DNA from: Shewanella sp. MBTL60-007 | GTDB lineage: Bacteria; Pseudomonadota; Gammaproteobacteria; Enterobacterales; Shewanellaceae | Length of the DNA stretch: 45,988 bases | Direction of reading: 5' to 3' | Assembly: GCF_019654915.1 (NCBI RefSeq) | Contig: NZ_BPET01000050.1 | Span: forward strand, 1-45,988 | Part shown: piece after piece, positions 1-6,999 of the stretch | How positions within the stretch are numbered: position 1 is the first letter of the stretch | How the letters are laid out: every line of letters begins with the position of its first letter | Program-made: the position numbers and the translations under genes | Notes under the pieces: model-generated | Seen by the model: only the letters and a program-made list of their open reading frames with translations | What the model was told of the DNA's origin: nothing | Databases searched by the model: none

Positions 1-1
1 A

Positions 2-62
2 GGAGCGGTAGTTCAGTTGGACCGAGATTGTTCCAGACAATCTTCGGCATTCGCTCCATCCA
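2..62 (+). pseudogene. Broken tRNA-Asp relic (5' half plus 3' acceptor strand)
   Basis: Positions 2-20 match the 5' acceptor stem, D stem and start of the D loop of a gammaproteobacterial tRNA-Asp. Positions 52-57 (CGCTCC) can still pair with the 5' acceptor strand and are followed by ATCCA, like a tRNA 3' end. The interior is not tRNA-Asp. It is a different hairpin, with arms CCGAGATTG and CAATCTTCGG around a 7-base loop. There is no normal anticodon arm or T arm, so a working tRNA is unlikely. In Shewanella a tRNA-Asp commonly follows the 5S gene, so this is probably the damaged end of an rRNA operon lying left of the window. Confidence 0.6.
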
Positions 63-72
63 TGGAGCTTTT
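53..72 (+). terminator. Intrinsic terminator of the upstream RNA operon
   Basis: GCTCCAT (53-59) and ATGGAGC (62-68) form a perfect 7 bp stem with a 2-base loop, followed by TTTT and another T-rich run. The left arm reuses the 3' acceptor strand of the tRNA-Asp relic. It would end transcription coming from an rRNA operon to the left. Confidence 0.6.
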
Positions 73-82
73 AGACTCTTTT

Positions 83-134
83 AAAAAGAAAGCGGCCTGT
101 CACGCGTGCCGAAGGCACATGGGTTCGTCTGTTG
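83..134 (+). pseudogene. Second tRNA-Asp fragment (anticodon region)
   Basis: Positions 93-105 (CGGCCTGTCACGC) match the tRNA-Asp anticodon arm with the GUC anticodon. The preceding AGAA and the later GGGTTCG (121-127) match the end of the D loop and the T arm. The distal anticodon stem is replaced by a small hairpin (GTGCC-gaa-GGCAC, 106-118) and no acceptor partner is clear. It may be the rest of the tRNA-Asp split from 2-20 by inserted sequence, or a piece of a tandem copy. Confidence 0.4.
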
Positions 135-324
135 ATAAGAGTAAGTCCGCCCCAGCTACGCTTCGCGTTCGTTAGCTCACGGCTATCGCCGTACTCAGCA
201 ACGGGGCTCATACTTTGCTAAATCTTGCCTCTTCTAATCAAAGCCTATCAACATCAAGAATAAAGCTTCTCTAACAATGACGGATGCTTTTCAAAGCTTC
301 TGTGGTTATAGAGTTTAAGCTACA
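135..324. other. Intergenic spacer with clustered inverted repeats
   Basis: No gene is seen. GCCCC (149-153) and GGGGC (203-207) can close a structure that contains ACGGC-tatc-GCCGT (179-192) and an imperfect AGCTA/TTAGCT hairpin with a CGC-ttc-GCG core (about 154-177). The part from 210 onward is AT-rich and should carry the murB promoter, but I cannot place a convincing -35/-10 pair. Confidence 0.35.
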
Positions 325-354
325 ATGGCTTTTTGGATTCCTAAAGATACCCCG

Positions 355-1380
355 ATGCAAGACAACTTCCCTTATTCGTTAAAGCCTCATAATACATTTG
401 CGTTAGCTCGTTCTTGTCGTGAGTTAGTTCATGCTACAAAAAATGAGCAACTTATAGAGGTCAGTTGTCGCCTTTATCAGACTCATGAGCCGATGCTGAT
501 TTTAGGTGGTGGTAGTAATGTCATTTTTTGCGATGATTTTGCAGGAACAGTAGTCTTAGTTGAAACTAAGGGGATCGAGGTTTCCGCTGATGCAGAAAAT
601 CACTACTTGAGTGTTGCAGCTGGCGAAAACTGGCACGATTTGGTTTGTTTTTGTTTAGATAACGGATTTAGTGGATTAGAGAATCTAGCTCTTATCCCTG
701 GCACAGTTGGCGCTGCACCTATTCAAAATATTGGTGCATATGGCGTTGAGATGAACGATTTCTGTGATTGGGTTGAATATGTTGAGTTAGAAAGCGGTAA
801 GAAAATTCGCCTAAGTGCAGACGAGTGTGAATTTGGCTATCGTGATTCGATCTTTAAACGTCAATTACTGGAAAAGGCGCTGATTACCCACGTTGGCTTT
901 AAACTGCCTAAGCAGTGGTTTCCTAAGCTGGAATATGGTCCGTTAAAAGCACTTAATGTATCTGGGGTTACGCCACAGCAAGTGTTTGATTGTATATGTG
1001 AAACTCGTCAGTCTAAATTGCCGGATCCTAAGGTACTTGGTAACGCTGGGAGCTTTTTCAAAAACCCTGTGGTCGATAGTGCGCAGTTTGATGCATTAAC
1101 CGAGATCTATCCAAATATCGTTGGTTACCCCCACGGTTCAGGTAAAACCAAAGTCGCAGCGGGTTGGTTAATCGATAATGCGGGTTTGAAAGGTTTTAAA
1201 ATCGGCGGAGCAGCAGTACATGATAAGCAGGCTTTAGTCTTGGTTAATACGGGTGGTGCCACAAGCGAAGATATTTTAATCTTGGCCGAATCAATAGTAG
1301 AGAAAATTGAGCAGCAGTTCGGCATAAGGCTGGAAGCTGAACCTAGAATGATCGGTGCTAATGGAGAGAGGAGCTTATAG
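355..1380 (+). CDS. murB: UDP-N-acetylenolpyruvoylglucosamine reductase MurB
   Basis: MurB is a cytoplasmic FAD enzyme that reduces UDP-GlcNAc-enolpyruvate to UDP-MurNAc with NADPH, the second committed step of peptidoglycan synthesis. The FAD domain has GGGSNVIF near residue 51 and GAYG near 127. The type I signature YRDSIFK gives Arg163, GNAGSFFKNP gives the proton donor Ser233, and EPRMI gives Glu329. These correspond to Arg159, Ser229 and Glu325 of E. coli MurB. An in-frame ATG at 325 would add 10 residues. I prefer 355 because it gives 341 aa (E. coli 342) and begins at the family's usual N-terminus, although neither start has a strong ribosome site. The stop is one base before birA, so the pair is probably cotranscribed. 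Confidence 0.96.
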   Translation: MQDNFPYSLKPHNTFALARSCRELVHATKNEQLIEVSCRLYQTHEPMLILGGGSNVIFCDDFAGTVVLVETKGIEVSADAENHYLSVAAGENWHDLVCFCLDNGFSGLENLALIPGTVGAAPIQNIGAYGVEMNDFCDWVEYVELESGKKIRLSADECEFGYRDSIFKRQLLEKALITHVGFKLPKQWFPKLEYGPLKALNVSGVTPQQVFDCICETRQSKLPDPKVLGNAGSFFKNPVVDSAQFDALTEIYPNIVGYPHGSGKTKVAAGWLIDNAGLKGFKIGGAAVHDKQALVLVNTGGATSEDILILAESIVEKIEQQFGIRLEAEPRMIGANGERSL

Positions 1381-1381
1381 C

Positions 1382-2344
1382 ATGACAGAGCAATGGAACC
1401 GTAAACGAGAAATTTTATCTGAGCTGGCAAGCGGAGAATTTGTATCTGGTGAAGCTCTGGCTTCGACTCTGGGCGTGTCTAGAACTGCTATAAGCAATCA
1501 TATCTCGGCTTTAGAAGAGTACGGTATCGATATTTATAGTGTCAAAGGCAAGGGGTATAAATTGAACGGCTCACTATCTCTAGTGGATGAGAGCTTATTA
1601 AAGAGCCAGATCGCTAACCGTAGCTTTTATTTTGACGAGATCCCCAGTACTAACGCATTTATCTTAAAGCATGCTGATGAGCTCGTGTCTGGTGATATCT
1701 GTGTTGCTGAGTATCAATCGGCTGGTCGGGGACGAAGAGGGCGCGTTTGGGTTTCACCCTACGGTTGCCATCTCTATTTCTCCATGTATTGGCAGTTCCC
1801 GCAGGGAATGGCACAAGCAATGGGATTGAGCTTAGTTGTGGCTTGTTCAATCGTGTCGGTACTAAAGCAGCTTGGCGTTCAAGGCGTTGGAGTTAAGTGG
1901 CCGAACGATATCTACCTCGATAGCAGAAAGTTAGCTGGCGTACTGATTGAGATGAATGGCCAGACTGACAGCGAGTGTAATCTGGTTATTGGTATAGGTT
2001 TAAATATGGCAATGGGTGAACAACATGCTGCGTTAATCGATCAACCATGGAGTGACTTAACCGGCCAGCAAAGTGTTCCAGATAAAACAGAGCTGTTGGT
2101 GCGCCTACAAAAGCAACTACAAATTGATTTGACCGAATTTCAGCAGTCGGGGCTTAAACCGTTTCAACAAAGATGGCGAGATGCAGATCTATTCCAAAAT
2201 CAACCCGTTAAGTTGATGATGGGGCACGATGAAATCCATGGTATTTATCGCGGTGTTGATGAGCAGGGAGCTGTCATGCTGGAGAGCGACTCAGGAGTGC
2301 AGACTTATATTGGTGGAGAGATTAGCCTACGTAAGGTAGGCTAA
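1382..2344 (+). CDS. birA: Bifunctional biotin-protein ligase / biotin operon repressor BirA
   Basis: BirA activates biotin to biotinyl-AMP and attaches it to the carboxyl carrier protein of acetyl-CoA carboxylase. The biotinyl-AMP form also represses bio genes. The 320 aa product has an N-terminal winged helix (recognition helix near GVSRTAISNHISALEE, residues 31-46), the adenylate-binding loop GRGRRG (115-120), KWPNDIYLD (172-180) and RKLAG with Lys183, the same number as in E. coli. The start at 1382 follows a GAGAGAGGAG ribosome site that overlaps the end of murB. An upstream in-frame ATG at 1355 would overlap murB and adds residues not typical of the family. The winged helix marks it as the repressor type. 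Confidence 0.96.
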   Translation: MTEQWNRKREILSELASGEFVSGEALASTLGVSRTAISNHISALEEYGIDIYSVKGKGYKLNGSLSLVDESLLKSQIANRSFYFDEIPSTNAFILKHADELVSGDICVAEYQSAGRGRRGRVWVSPYGCHLYFSMYWQFPQGMAQAMGLSLVVACSIVSVLKQLGVQGVGVKWPNDIYLDSRKLAGVLIEMNGQTDSECNLVIGIGLNMAMGEQHAALIDQPWSDLTGQQSVPDKTELLVRLQKQLQIDLTEFQQSGLKPFQQRWRDADLFQNQPVKLMMGHDEIHGIYRGVDEQGAVMLESDSGVQTYIGGEISLRKVG

Positions 2345-2375
2345 TCTTAGATTAGCATTCATCAGTGTTTGAATT

Positions 2376-3326
2376 TTATTTTCTCAAAAGGACCTGATCC
2401 ATTAAATGATCGGGTCCTTTTTGCAGAATTAGGTGAGCTCTTTCACGTGTAGGTAAAATATTGAGTGTTAAGTTTGGCCCATTAATCGTGTCCCAGATAT
2501 TTGAAGCCGTTGCTGTTGCTTCATCATCCCCGAGTTTTGAGTAGTGATGGAAATAGGAGTTTTCAGTACTGAAAGCGCCAGTTCTAAATTGCAAGAACCG
2601 TTCGATATACCACTGTTTTAATAGTGACTCGTTAGCATCAACGTATATAGAAAAGTCCACAAAATCAGACACAAATGGGCGCTGCGTATCAACTGGCGAG
2701 TCTTGCCCAGTTTGCAGCACGTTTAACCCCTCAATGATCAAAATATCTGGTTGTCTGATCCATTGCATTTCATCAGGTATACGATCATAGGTAATGTGCG
2801 AGTATATGGGAGAGCTAACCGCTGCATCTCCAGCCTTGATTGCCGATATAAAGTCGACAAGCGCACGCATATCATAGCTTTCAGGAAAACCTTTACGCTG
2901 CAATAAGCCTCGACGTTTCAATTCAGCCAGTGGATAGAGAAAGCCATCGGTAGTAATTAAATCGACCTTAGGATGTTCGGGCCAGTGGCTTAATAGCGCT
3001 TGTAAAATACGAGCTGTGGTGCTTTTACCAACTGCGACACTACCAGCGATGCTGATAATGTAAGGACGCTTTGGTGGTACATGTCCTAGAAACTCATTTA
3101 GCGCTAAGCCTCTTTGCTGTTTTGCACCCACATTGAGGTTCAGTAATCGACTTAGAGGCAGATATATGTCTGTCACTTCGGATAAGGATATCTTTTCATT
3201 AATACCACGCAAATCTGCCAAGTCATGTTCACTGAGTGTTAATGGTACAGACTCTCTCAACCCAGCCCATTGTTGGCGTTGAAAGTTGAGATAAAGTGCG
3301 TTGTGAATTTGATTGGATTGCGGCAT
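2376..3326 (-). CDS. coaA: Type I pantothenate kinase CoaA
   Basis: CoaA phosphorylates pantothenate with ATP, the rate-controlling first step of coenzyme A synthesis in the cytoplasm. It has the P-loop GSVAVGKST (residues 95-103, Lys101 as in E. coli), then YDMRALVDF, YSHITYDRIPDE and IIEGLNVLQTG in the order typical of the type I family. I start it at the ATG complementary to 3324-3326, which follows a GGAGAAC ribosome site and gives 316 aa, the same as E. coli. A longer frame to 3362 has no comparable support. It is convergent with birA, and in E. coli also coaA sits between birA and the thrU-tyrU-glyT tRNAs. Confidence 0.95.
   Translation of the reverse strand: MPQSNQIHNALYLNFQRQQWAGLRESVPLTLSEHDLADLRGINEKISLSEVTDIYLPLSRLLNLNVGAKQQRGLALNEFLGHVPPKRPYIISIAGSVAVGKSTTARILQALLSHWPEHPKVDLITTDGFLYPLAELKRRGLLQRKGFPESYDMRALVDFISAIKAGDAAVSSPIYSHITYDRIPDEMQWIRQPDILIIEGLNVLQTGQDSPVDTQRPFVSDFVDFSIYVDANESLLKQWYIERFLQFRTGAFSTENSYFHHYSKLGDDEATATASNIWDTINGPNLTLNILPTRERAHLILQKGPDHLMDQVLLRK
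2386..2422 (+). terminator. birA terminator located inside the 3' end of coaA
   Basis: AAAAGGACC (2386-2394) pairs with GGTCCTTTT (2413-2421), and GATC/GATC extends the stem, ending in a T run on the + strand. The element lies within the last codons of the convergent coaA gene, whose stop is at 2376-2378. The same bases therefore serve as birA terminator and coaA coding sequence. Confidence 0.7.
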
Positions 3327-3512
3327 GCGAAGTTCTCCGTTAAGGATGGCACAGTACACCATGAAGTTATTATGAACAACAGCAATGAGCGCGACGATAG
3401 CGGCTTAAGTCGCCAATCTGTTTTAAACGGCTTAAAAATATACCTAAAAGTCACTTTAAGGGTAAAAAATCAGCGTTTGAGAGATTTTTTTAAGAAAATT
3501 TCGCTTTTGCTA

Positions 3513-3541
3513 TTGCACTTGCGCTCACATTTCCATAATAT
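3513..3541 (+). promoter_or_regulatory. Sigma-70 promoter of the tRNA operon
   Basis: TTGCAC (3513-3518) and TAATAT (3536-3541) are 17 bp apart. A GC-containing discriminator follows, and the first tRNA begins 18 bases after the -10. The upstream side is A/T-rich, like the UP elements of stable-RNA promoters. Confidence 0.7.
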
Positions 3542-3559
3542 CCGCTACCGAAATGACAC

Positions 3560-3635
<76 letters not shown>

Positions 3636-3643
3636 TTTTCTCT

Positions 3644-3728
3644 GGAGGGGTTCCCGAGTGGCCAAAGGGATCAGACTGTAAATCTGACGGCTCAGCCTTC
3701 GAAGGTTCGAATCCTTCTCCCTCCACCA
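3644..3728 (+). tRNA. tyrU: tRNA-Tyr (GUA anticodon)
   Basis: An 85-base class II tRNA with acceptor GGAGGGG/CTCCCTCC, anticodon loop CTGTAAA (anticodon GTA), the long variable arm expected of tRNA-Tyr and an encoded CCA. It starts 8 bases after tRNA-Thr, so both come from one transcript. Confidence 0.97.
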
Positions 3729-3763
3729 TATTCTAGGTAGTTAGGTAACCTGAAGTAGGTTGC

Positions 3764-3837
3764 GCGGATGTCGTATAATGGTATTACTCCAGCCTTCCAA
3801 GCTGATAACGCGGGTTCGATTCCCGCCATCCGCTCCA
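3764..3837 (+). tRNA. glyT: tRNA-Gly (UCC anticodon)
   Basis: A 74-base tRNA with acceptor GCGGATG/CATCCGC, anticodon loop CTTCCAA (anticodon TCC, reads GGA/GGG), T loop TTCGATT and encoded CCA. In E. coli a tRNA-Thr(GGU) follows directly. Here that place is taken by the relic at 3845-3919. Confidence 0.97.
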
Positions 3838-3844
3838 AAATCTT

Positions 3845-3919
3845 GCTGATAATACTTAATCAGTAGAAAGCACTCGGTCTCGAGTGCTTTTTCCAGTTTA
3901 AGACTACCTATCAGCGCCA
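3845..3919 (+). pseudogene. Decayed tRNA-Thr(GGU) gene whose anticodon arm is now a terminator
   Basis: The segment has tRNA length (75 bases). GCTGATA (3845-3851) pairs perfectly with TATCAGC (3909-3915) and GCCA follows. This is the acceptor stem I recall for tRNA-Thr(GGU), the gene expected between glyT and tufB. By eye, the last 26 bases match about 20 positions of the T arm and acceptor of that tRNA, and AGTAGAAAGCAC resembles its D and anticodon arms. The T stem no longer pairs. The anticodon arm has become CACTCG-gtct-CGAGTG followed by TTTTT. I infer a tRNA gene that decayed and now acts as a terminator. The alignment uses a remembered sequence, so it needs checking. Confidence 0.6.
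3867..3892 (+). terminator. Terminator between the tRNA cluster and tufB
   Basis: AAAGCACTCG (3867-3876) and CGAGTGCTTT (3881-3890) form a perfect 10 bp stem with a GTCT loop, and the T run continues to 3892. It should separate the tRNAs from tufB, which in E. coli are cotranscribed. tufB then needs its own promoter in 3893-4034. TTGCTA with a weak AATACT -10 upstream of the gene is only a guess. Confidence 0.75.
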
Positions 3920-4034
3920 ACCTACTTCTCGCCAATCTAATTATCTTACTAACTGATTCGATGACATTTTCTATGCATCGGATTTTTTGCTATATGCAGT
4001 TTCATCACCAAATACTTTGGATTGGGGCAATACC

Positions 4035-5219
4035 ATGGCTAAAGAAAAATTTGAACGCGTAAAACCACATGTAAACGTGGGCACCATTGGTCACGTTGAC
4101 CATGGTAAAACAACTCTAACCGCTGCTATCTCTTCTGTATTGACTAAGGCATATGGCGGTACTAAGCGTGATTTCGCTCAGATCGATAACGCTCCAGAAG
4201 AGCGTGAGCGCGGTATTACAATTAATACTTCTCACATCGAATATGACACTCCAACTCGTCACTACGCACACGTAGACTGTCCAGGTCACGCGGATTATGT
4301 TAAGAACATGATCACTGGTGCTGCACAGATGGACGGCGCAATCCTAGTAGTAGCTTCTACAGACGGCCCAATGCCACAAACTCGTGAGCACATCCTACTT
4401 TCACGTCAGGTTGGTGTTCCATTCATCATCGTATTCATGAACAAATGTGACATGGTTGACGATGAAGAACTACTAGAACTAGTAGAAATGGAAGTTCGTG
4501 AACTTCTATCTGAGTACGAATTCCCAGGTGATGACCTACCAGTTATCCAAGGTTCTGCTCTTAAAGCTCTTGAAGGCGAGCCAGAGTGGGAAGCTAAGAT
4601 CCTAGAACTAGCTGAAGCTCTAGACACTTACATTCCAGAGCCAGAGCGTGCTATCGATGGTGCTTTCATTCTACCAATCGAAGACGTATTCTCAATCTCA
4701 GGCCGTGGTACAGTAGTAACAGGTCGTGTTGAGCGCGGTATCATCAAAGTTGGTGAAGAAGTAGAAATCGTTGGTATCAAAGATACTACTAAGACTACTT
4801 GTACTGGTGTTGAAATGTTCCGTAAGCTGCTTGACGAAGGTCGTGCAGGTGAGAACTGTGGTGTACTACTACGTGGTACTAAGCGTGATGAAGTTGAGCG
4901 TGGTCAAGTACTTGCTGCTCCAGGTTCAATCAACCCACACACTACTTTTGAATCAGAAGTATACGTTCTTTCAAAAGAAGAAGGTGGACGTCACACTCCA
5001 TTCTTCAAAGGCTACCGTCCACAGTTCTACTTCCGTACAACTGACGTAACTGGTACTATCGAACTACCAGAAGGCGTAGAAATGGTTATGCCTGGTGACA
5101 ACATCAAGATGGTTGTTACTCTAATCTGCCCAATCGCGATGGACGAAGGTCTACGTTTCGCTATCCGTGAAGGTGGCCGTACAGTTGGTGCTGGTGTTGT
5201 AGCTAAGATCATTGCTTAA
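4035..5219 (+). CDS. tufB: Elongation factor Tu (copy 1)
   Basis: EF-Tu carries aminoacyl-tRNA to the ribosomal A site as a GTPase. The product has 394 aa with G1 GHVDHGKT (19-26), G3 DCPGH (81-85), the catalytic His in the same segment and G4 NKCD (about 136-139), followed by the two beta-barrel domains. The start is the ATG at 4035, giving MAKEKFERVK, identical to the copy at 20829. An in-frame start at 3987 is outside the family. Protein and most DNA are identical to the second copy, while the first 120 bases differ at 15 sites (see findings). Its position after the tRNA cluster fits the tufB locus. Confidence 0.98.
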   Translation: MAKEKFERVKPHVNVGTIGHVDHGKTTLTAAISSVLTKAYGGTKRDFAQIDNAPEERERGITINTSHIEYDTPTRHYAHVDCPGHADYVKNMITGAAQMDGAILVVASTDGPMPQTREHILLSRQVGVPFIIVFMNKCDMVDDEELLELVEMEVRELLSEYEFPGDDLPVIQGSALKALEGEPEWEAKILELAEALDTYIPEPERAIDGAFILPIEDVFSISGRGTVVTGRVERGIIKVGEEVEIVGIKDTTKTTCTGVEMFRKLLDEGRAGENCGVLLRGTKRDEVERGQVLAAPGSINPHTTFESEVYVLSKEEGGRHTPFFKGYRPQFYFRTTDVTGTIELPEGVEMVMPGDNIKMVVTLICPIAMDEGLRFAIREGGRTVGAGVVAKIIA

Positions 5220-5245
5220 TAGCAACGAGTCTTAACTCAATATTG

Positions 5246-5272
5246 AAAAGGGCAGCTTAGGCTGCCTTTTTT
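5246..5272 (+). terminator. tufB terminator
   Basis: GGCAGC (5251-5256) and GCTGCC (5261-5266) with a TTAG loop are flanked by an A run and six T. The sequence is the same as the element after tufA at 22040-22066. Confidence 0.85.
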
Positions 5273-5322
5273 GTTTTATTGCATTTACGTTTAATTTGTT
5301 AGTGAAGCTGGGCTTTGTATTC

Positions 5323-5351
5323 TTGCCAAATAAGTGGAATAAGAATACAAT
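5323..5351 (+). promoter_or_regulatory. Promoter of secE-nusG
   Basis: TTGCCA (5323-5328) and TACAAT (5346-5351) are 17 bp apart in the 235-base gap between the tufB terminator and secE. This implies a leader of about 150 bases. A second TTGACT/TATACT pair nearby has poor spacing. Confidence 0.6.
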
Positions 5352-5507
5352 CTATGACCGATTTTTGACTCGTCGCTTATACTTTCATTAAGAGTATGTT
5401 CGGCAGTCGCCAGTTCGGATAGCGAGTCTGACTGAATTTTTCACTGAGCAAAATGCTATTTTATAGTGTTCCTTGCCTCAGAACGTAGTGAGTAACGGAA
5501 TTAACCG

Positions 5508-5879
5508 ATGACAACAAATACTGAAAGCCAGGGTAACTCTCTGGATATCGTAAAGTGGGGCCTAGTCGTAATCTTGTTGGCTGCTGCAATTATTGGCAAT
5601 CAATATTTTAATGAAGCAAGTGTCGTTGTACGCGCCCTAGGTGTAGTCGTGACTTTTGCTATCGCTGGTTTCATTGCGTTGCAAACAGAAAAAGGCAAGC
5701 AAGCTTTAACTTTTGCTCGTGAATCACAGATTGAAGTTCGTAAAGTGGTTTGGCCTACGCGTCAAGAAGCACTCAATACAACTTTCATTGTATTAGCTGC
5801 AACAGCCGTTTTAGGTTTAGTCCTTTGGGGCTTAGATGCAGTATTGCTTAGAATTGTTAATTTTATTACAGGCGTATAG
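5508..5879 (+). CDS. secE: Preprotein translocase subunit SecE
   Basis: SecE is the essential inner-membrane clamp that holds the two halves of the SecY channel. The 123 aa protein (E. coli 127) has three hydrophobic segments, about residues 13-33, 38-58 and 92-116. The conserved amphipathic cytoplasmic helix ESQIEVRKVVWPTRQEA comes just before the last segment. That is the proteobacterial three-segment form. nusG starts 9 bases later, the conserved secE-nusG pair. Confidence 0.96.
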   Translation: MTTNTESQGNSLDIVKWGLVVILLAAAIIGNQYFNEASVVVRALGVVVTFAIAGFIALQTEKGKQALTFARESQIEVRKVVWPTRQEALNTTFIVLAATAVLGLVLWGLDAVLLRIVNFITGV

Positions 5880-5888
5880 GCATTAAGT

Positions 5889-6440
5889 ATGACTGAAGCT
5901 ACTGAAGCTAAAAAAAGATGGTATGTAATTCAAGCATTTTCCGGCTATGAAGGTCGTGTTTGTAAAACTCTGCTTGAACATATCAAAATGCATGGCATGG
6001 AAGATTACTTTGGTGAGGTTTTGGTACCTACTGAAGAAGTCGTTGAAATGCGTGCAGGCCAACGTCGTAAGAGCGAGCGCAAGTTTTTCCCTGGCTACGT
6101 GTTAGTTCAGATGGAAATGAACGATGAAAGCTGGCACCTAGTGAAGAGCATTCCACGTGTAATGGGCTTCATCGGTGGCACATCTGATCGTCCTGCACCA
6201 ATTTCGAATAAAGAGGCTGATGCAATCCTTCAGCGTCTTCAAGAAACTACTGAGTCTCCAACGCATCGCGTTATGTTCGAGCCAGGTGAAGTTGTTCGTG
6301 TTACTGACGGACCTTTTGCTGACTTCAACGGTACAGTTGAAGAAGTGGATTATGAGAAGAACCGCGTTAAGGTTTCTGTGATGATCTTCGGCCGCTCGAC
6401 ACCAGTAGAACTTGATTTTAGTCAGATTGAAAAAAGCTGA
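5889..6440 (+). CDS. nusG: Transcription termination/antitermination factor NusG
   Basis: NusG binds the RNA polymerase clamp, suppresses pausing, and links polymerase to Rho or to the ribosome through S10. The 183 aa product (E. coli 181) has the NGN domain (KRWYVIQAFSGYE to about residue 115), including FFPGYVLVQM. A C-terminal KOW domain begins at FEPGEVVRVTDGPFADFNG. Its S10 partner is encoded in the same window (22374). A terminator-like hairpin that overlaps the next promoter follows the gene. Confidence 0.97.
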   Translation: MTEATEAKKRWYVIQAFSGYEGRVCKTLLEHIKMHGMEDYFGEVLVPTEEVVEMRAGQRRKSERKFFPGYVLVQMEMNDESWHLVKSIPRVMGFIGGTSDRPAPISNKEADAILQRLQETTESPTHRVMFEPGEVVRVTDGPFADFNGTVEEVDYEKNRVKVSVMIFGRSTPVELDFSQIEKS

Positions 6441-6462
6441 TTAAATAAAGCGCAAATACTAT

Positions 6463-6491
6463 TTGGAAATGGGTGCGAATTTATATATAAT
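6463..6491 (+). promoter_or_regulatory. rplK promoter embedded in a hairpin
   Basis: TTGGAA (6463-6468) and a perfect TATAAT (6486-6491) have a 17 bp spacer. The -10 lies in the loop and right arm of the stem at 6469-6501. It should drive rplKA, like the L11 promoter that follows nusG in E. coli. Confidence 0.7.
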
Positions 6492-6507
6492 TCGCACCCA
6501 TATTTTT
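6469..6507 (+). terminator. nusG terminator overlapping the rplK promoter
   Basis: ATGGGTGCGAATT (6469-6481) and AATTCGCACCCAT (6489-6501) form a perfect 13 bp stem with a 7-base loop, followed by ATTTTT. It has the form of an intrinsic terminator for secE-nusG transcripts. RNA started at the internal promoter would begin in or after the right arm and so escape it. Confidence 0.7.
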
Positions 6508-6566
6508 CGGGGAGCCTTTCAACATAGTGTTGATGGCGTTTGAACCCAAACTTGAGGAAATGTCTC

Positions 6567-6995
6567 ATGGCAAAGAAAGTTGATGGTTACATCAAACTGC
6601 AAGTCGCAGCCGGTGCTGCAAACCCGTCGCCACCAGTAGGCCCAGCATTGGGTCAGAAAGGTGTTAACATCATGGAATTCTGTAAAGCATTCAACGCTCG
6701 TACTGAAAAGTTCGAGAAAGGTATGCCAATTCCTGTAGTTATCACTGTTTACACTGATCGCTCTTTCACTTTCGAAACTAAGACTCCACCTGCGTCTTTC
6801 CTACTGCTTAAAGCAGCTGGTCTGAAATCAGGTTCTGGCCGTCCTAACACTGAAAAAGTGGGAACTATCAAGCGTAGCGCTGTCCAGGAAATTGCTGAGA
6901 CTAAAGCCGCTGATATGACTGGTGCTGATATTGAAGCGATGACTCGCTCAATTGAAGGTACTGCGCGTTCAATGGGTTTGGTAGTAGAGGACTAA
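6567..6995 (+). CDS. rplK: 50S ribosomal protein L11
   Basis: L11 forms the flexible GTPase-associated stalk base on 23S rRNA with L10 and is needed for RelA activation. The 142 aa (as in E. coli) start at MAKKVDGYIKLQV. The conserved segment PPVGPALGQKGVNIMEFCKAFN carries the proline-rich region that contacts thiostrepton and release factors. The ATG at 6567 has GAGGAAA upstream. A longer frame from 6540 is not family-like. rplA follows after 4 bases. Confidence 0.98.
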   Translation: MAKKVDGYIKLQVAAGAANPSPPVGPALGQKGVNIMEFCKAFNARTEKFEKGMPIPVVITVYTDRSFTFETKTPPASFLLLKAAGLKSGSGRPNTEKVGTIKRSAVQEIAETKAADMTGADIEAMTRSIEGTARSMGLVVED

Positions 6996-6999
6996 TATA

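Noticed and set aside
8..57. A complete 61-base minimal tRNA with a CCA anticodon in the loop TTCCAGA (34-40)
   Set aside because: The 7-base loop happens to resemble an anticodon loop, but there is no T arm and the stem is 9-10 bp. A relic plus unrelated hairpin is simpler.
4406..4627. Serine-rich antisense frame in tufB, repeated in tufA (21200-21421)
   Set aside because: Its repetition only reflects the identical tuf DNA. The serine runs come from GAA/GAT-rich codons on the coding strand.
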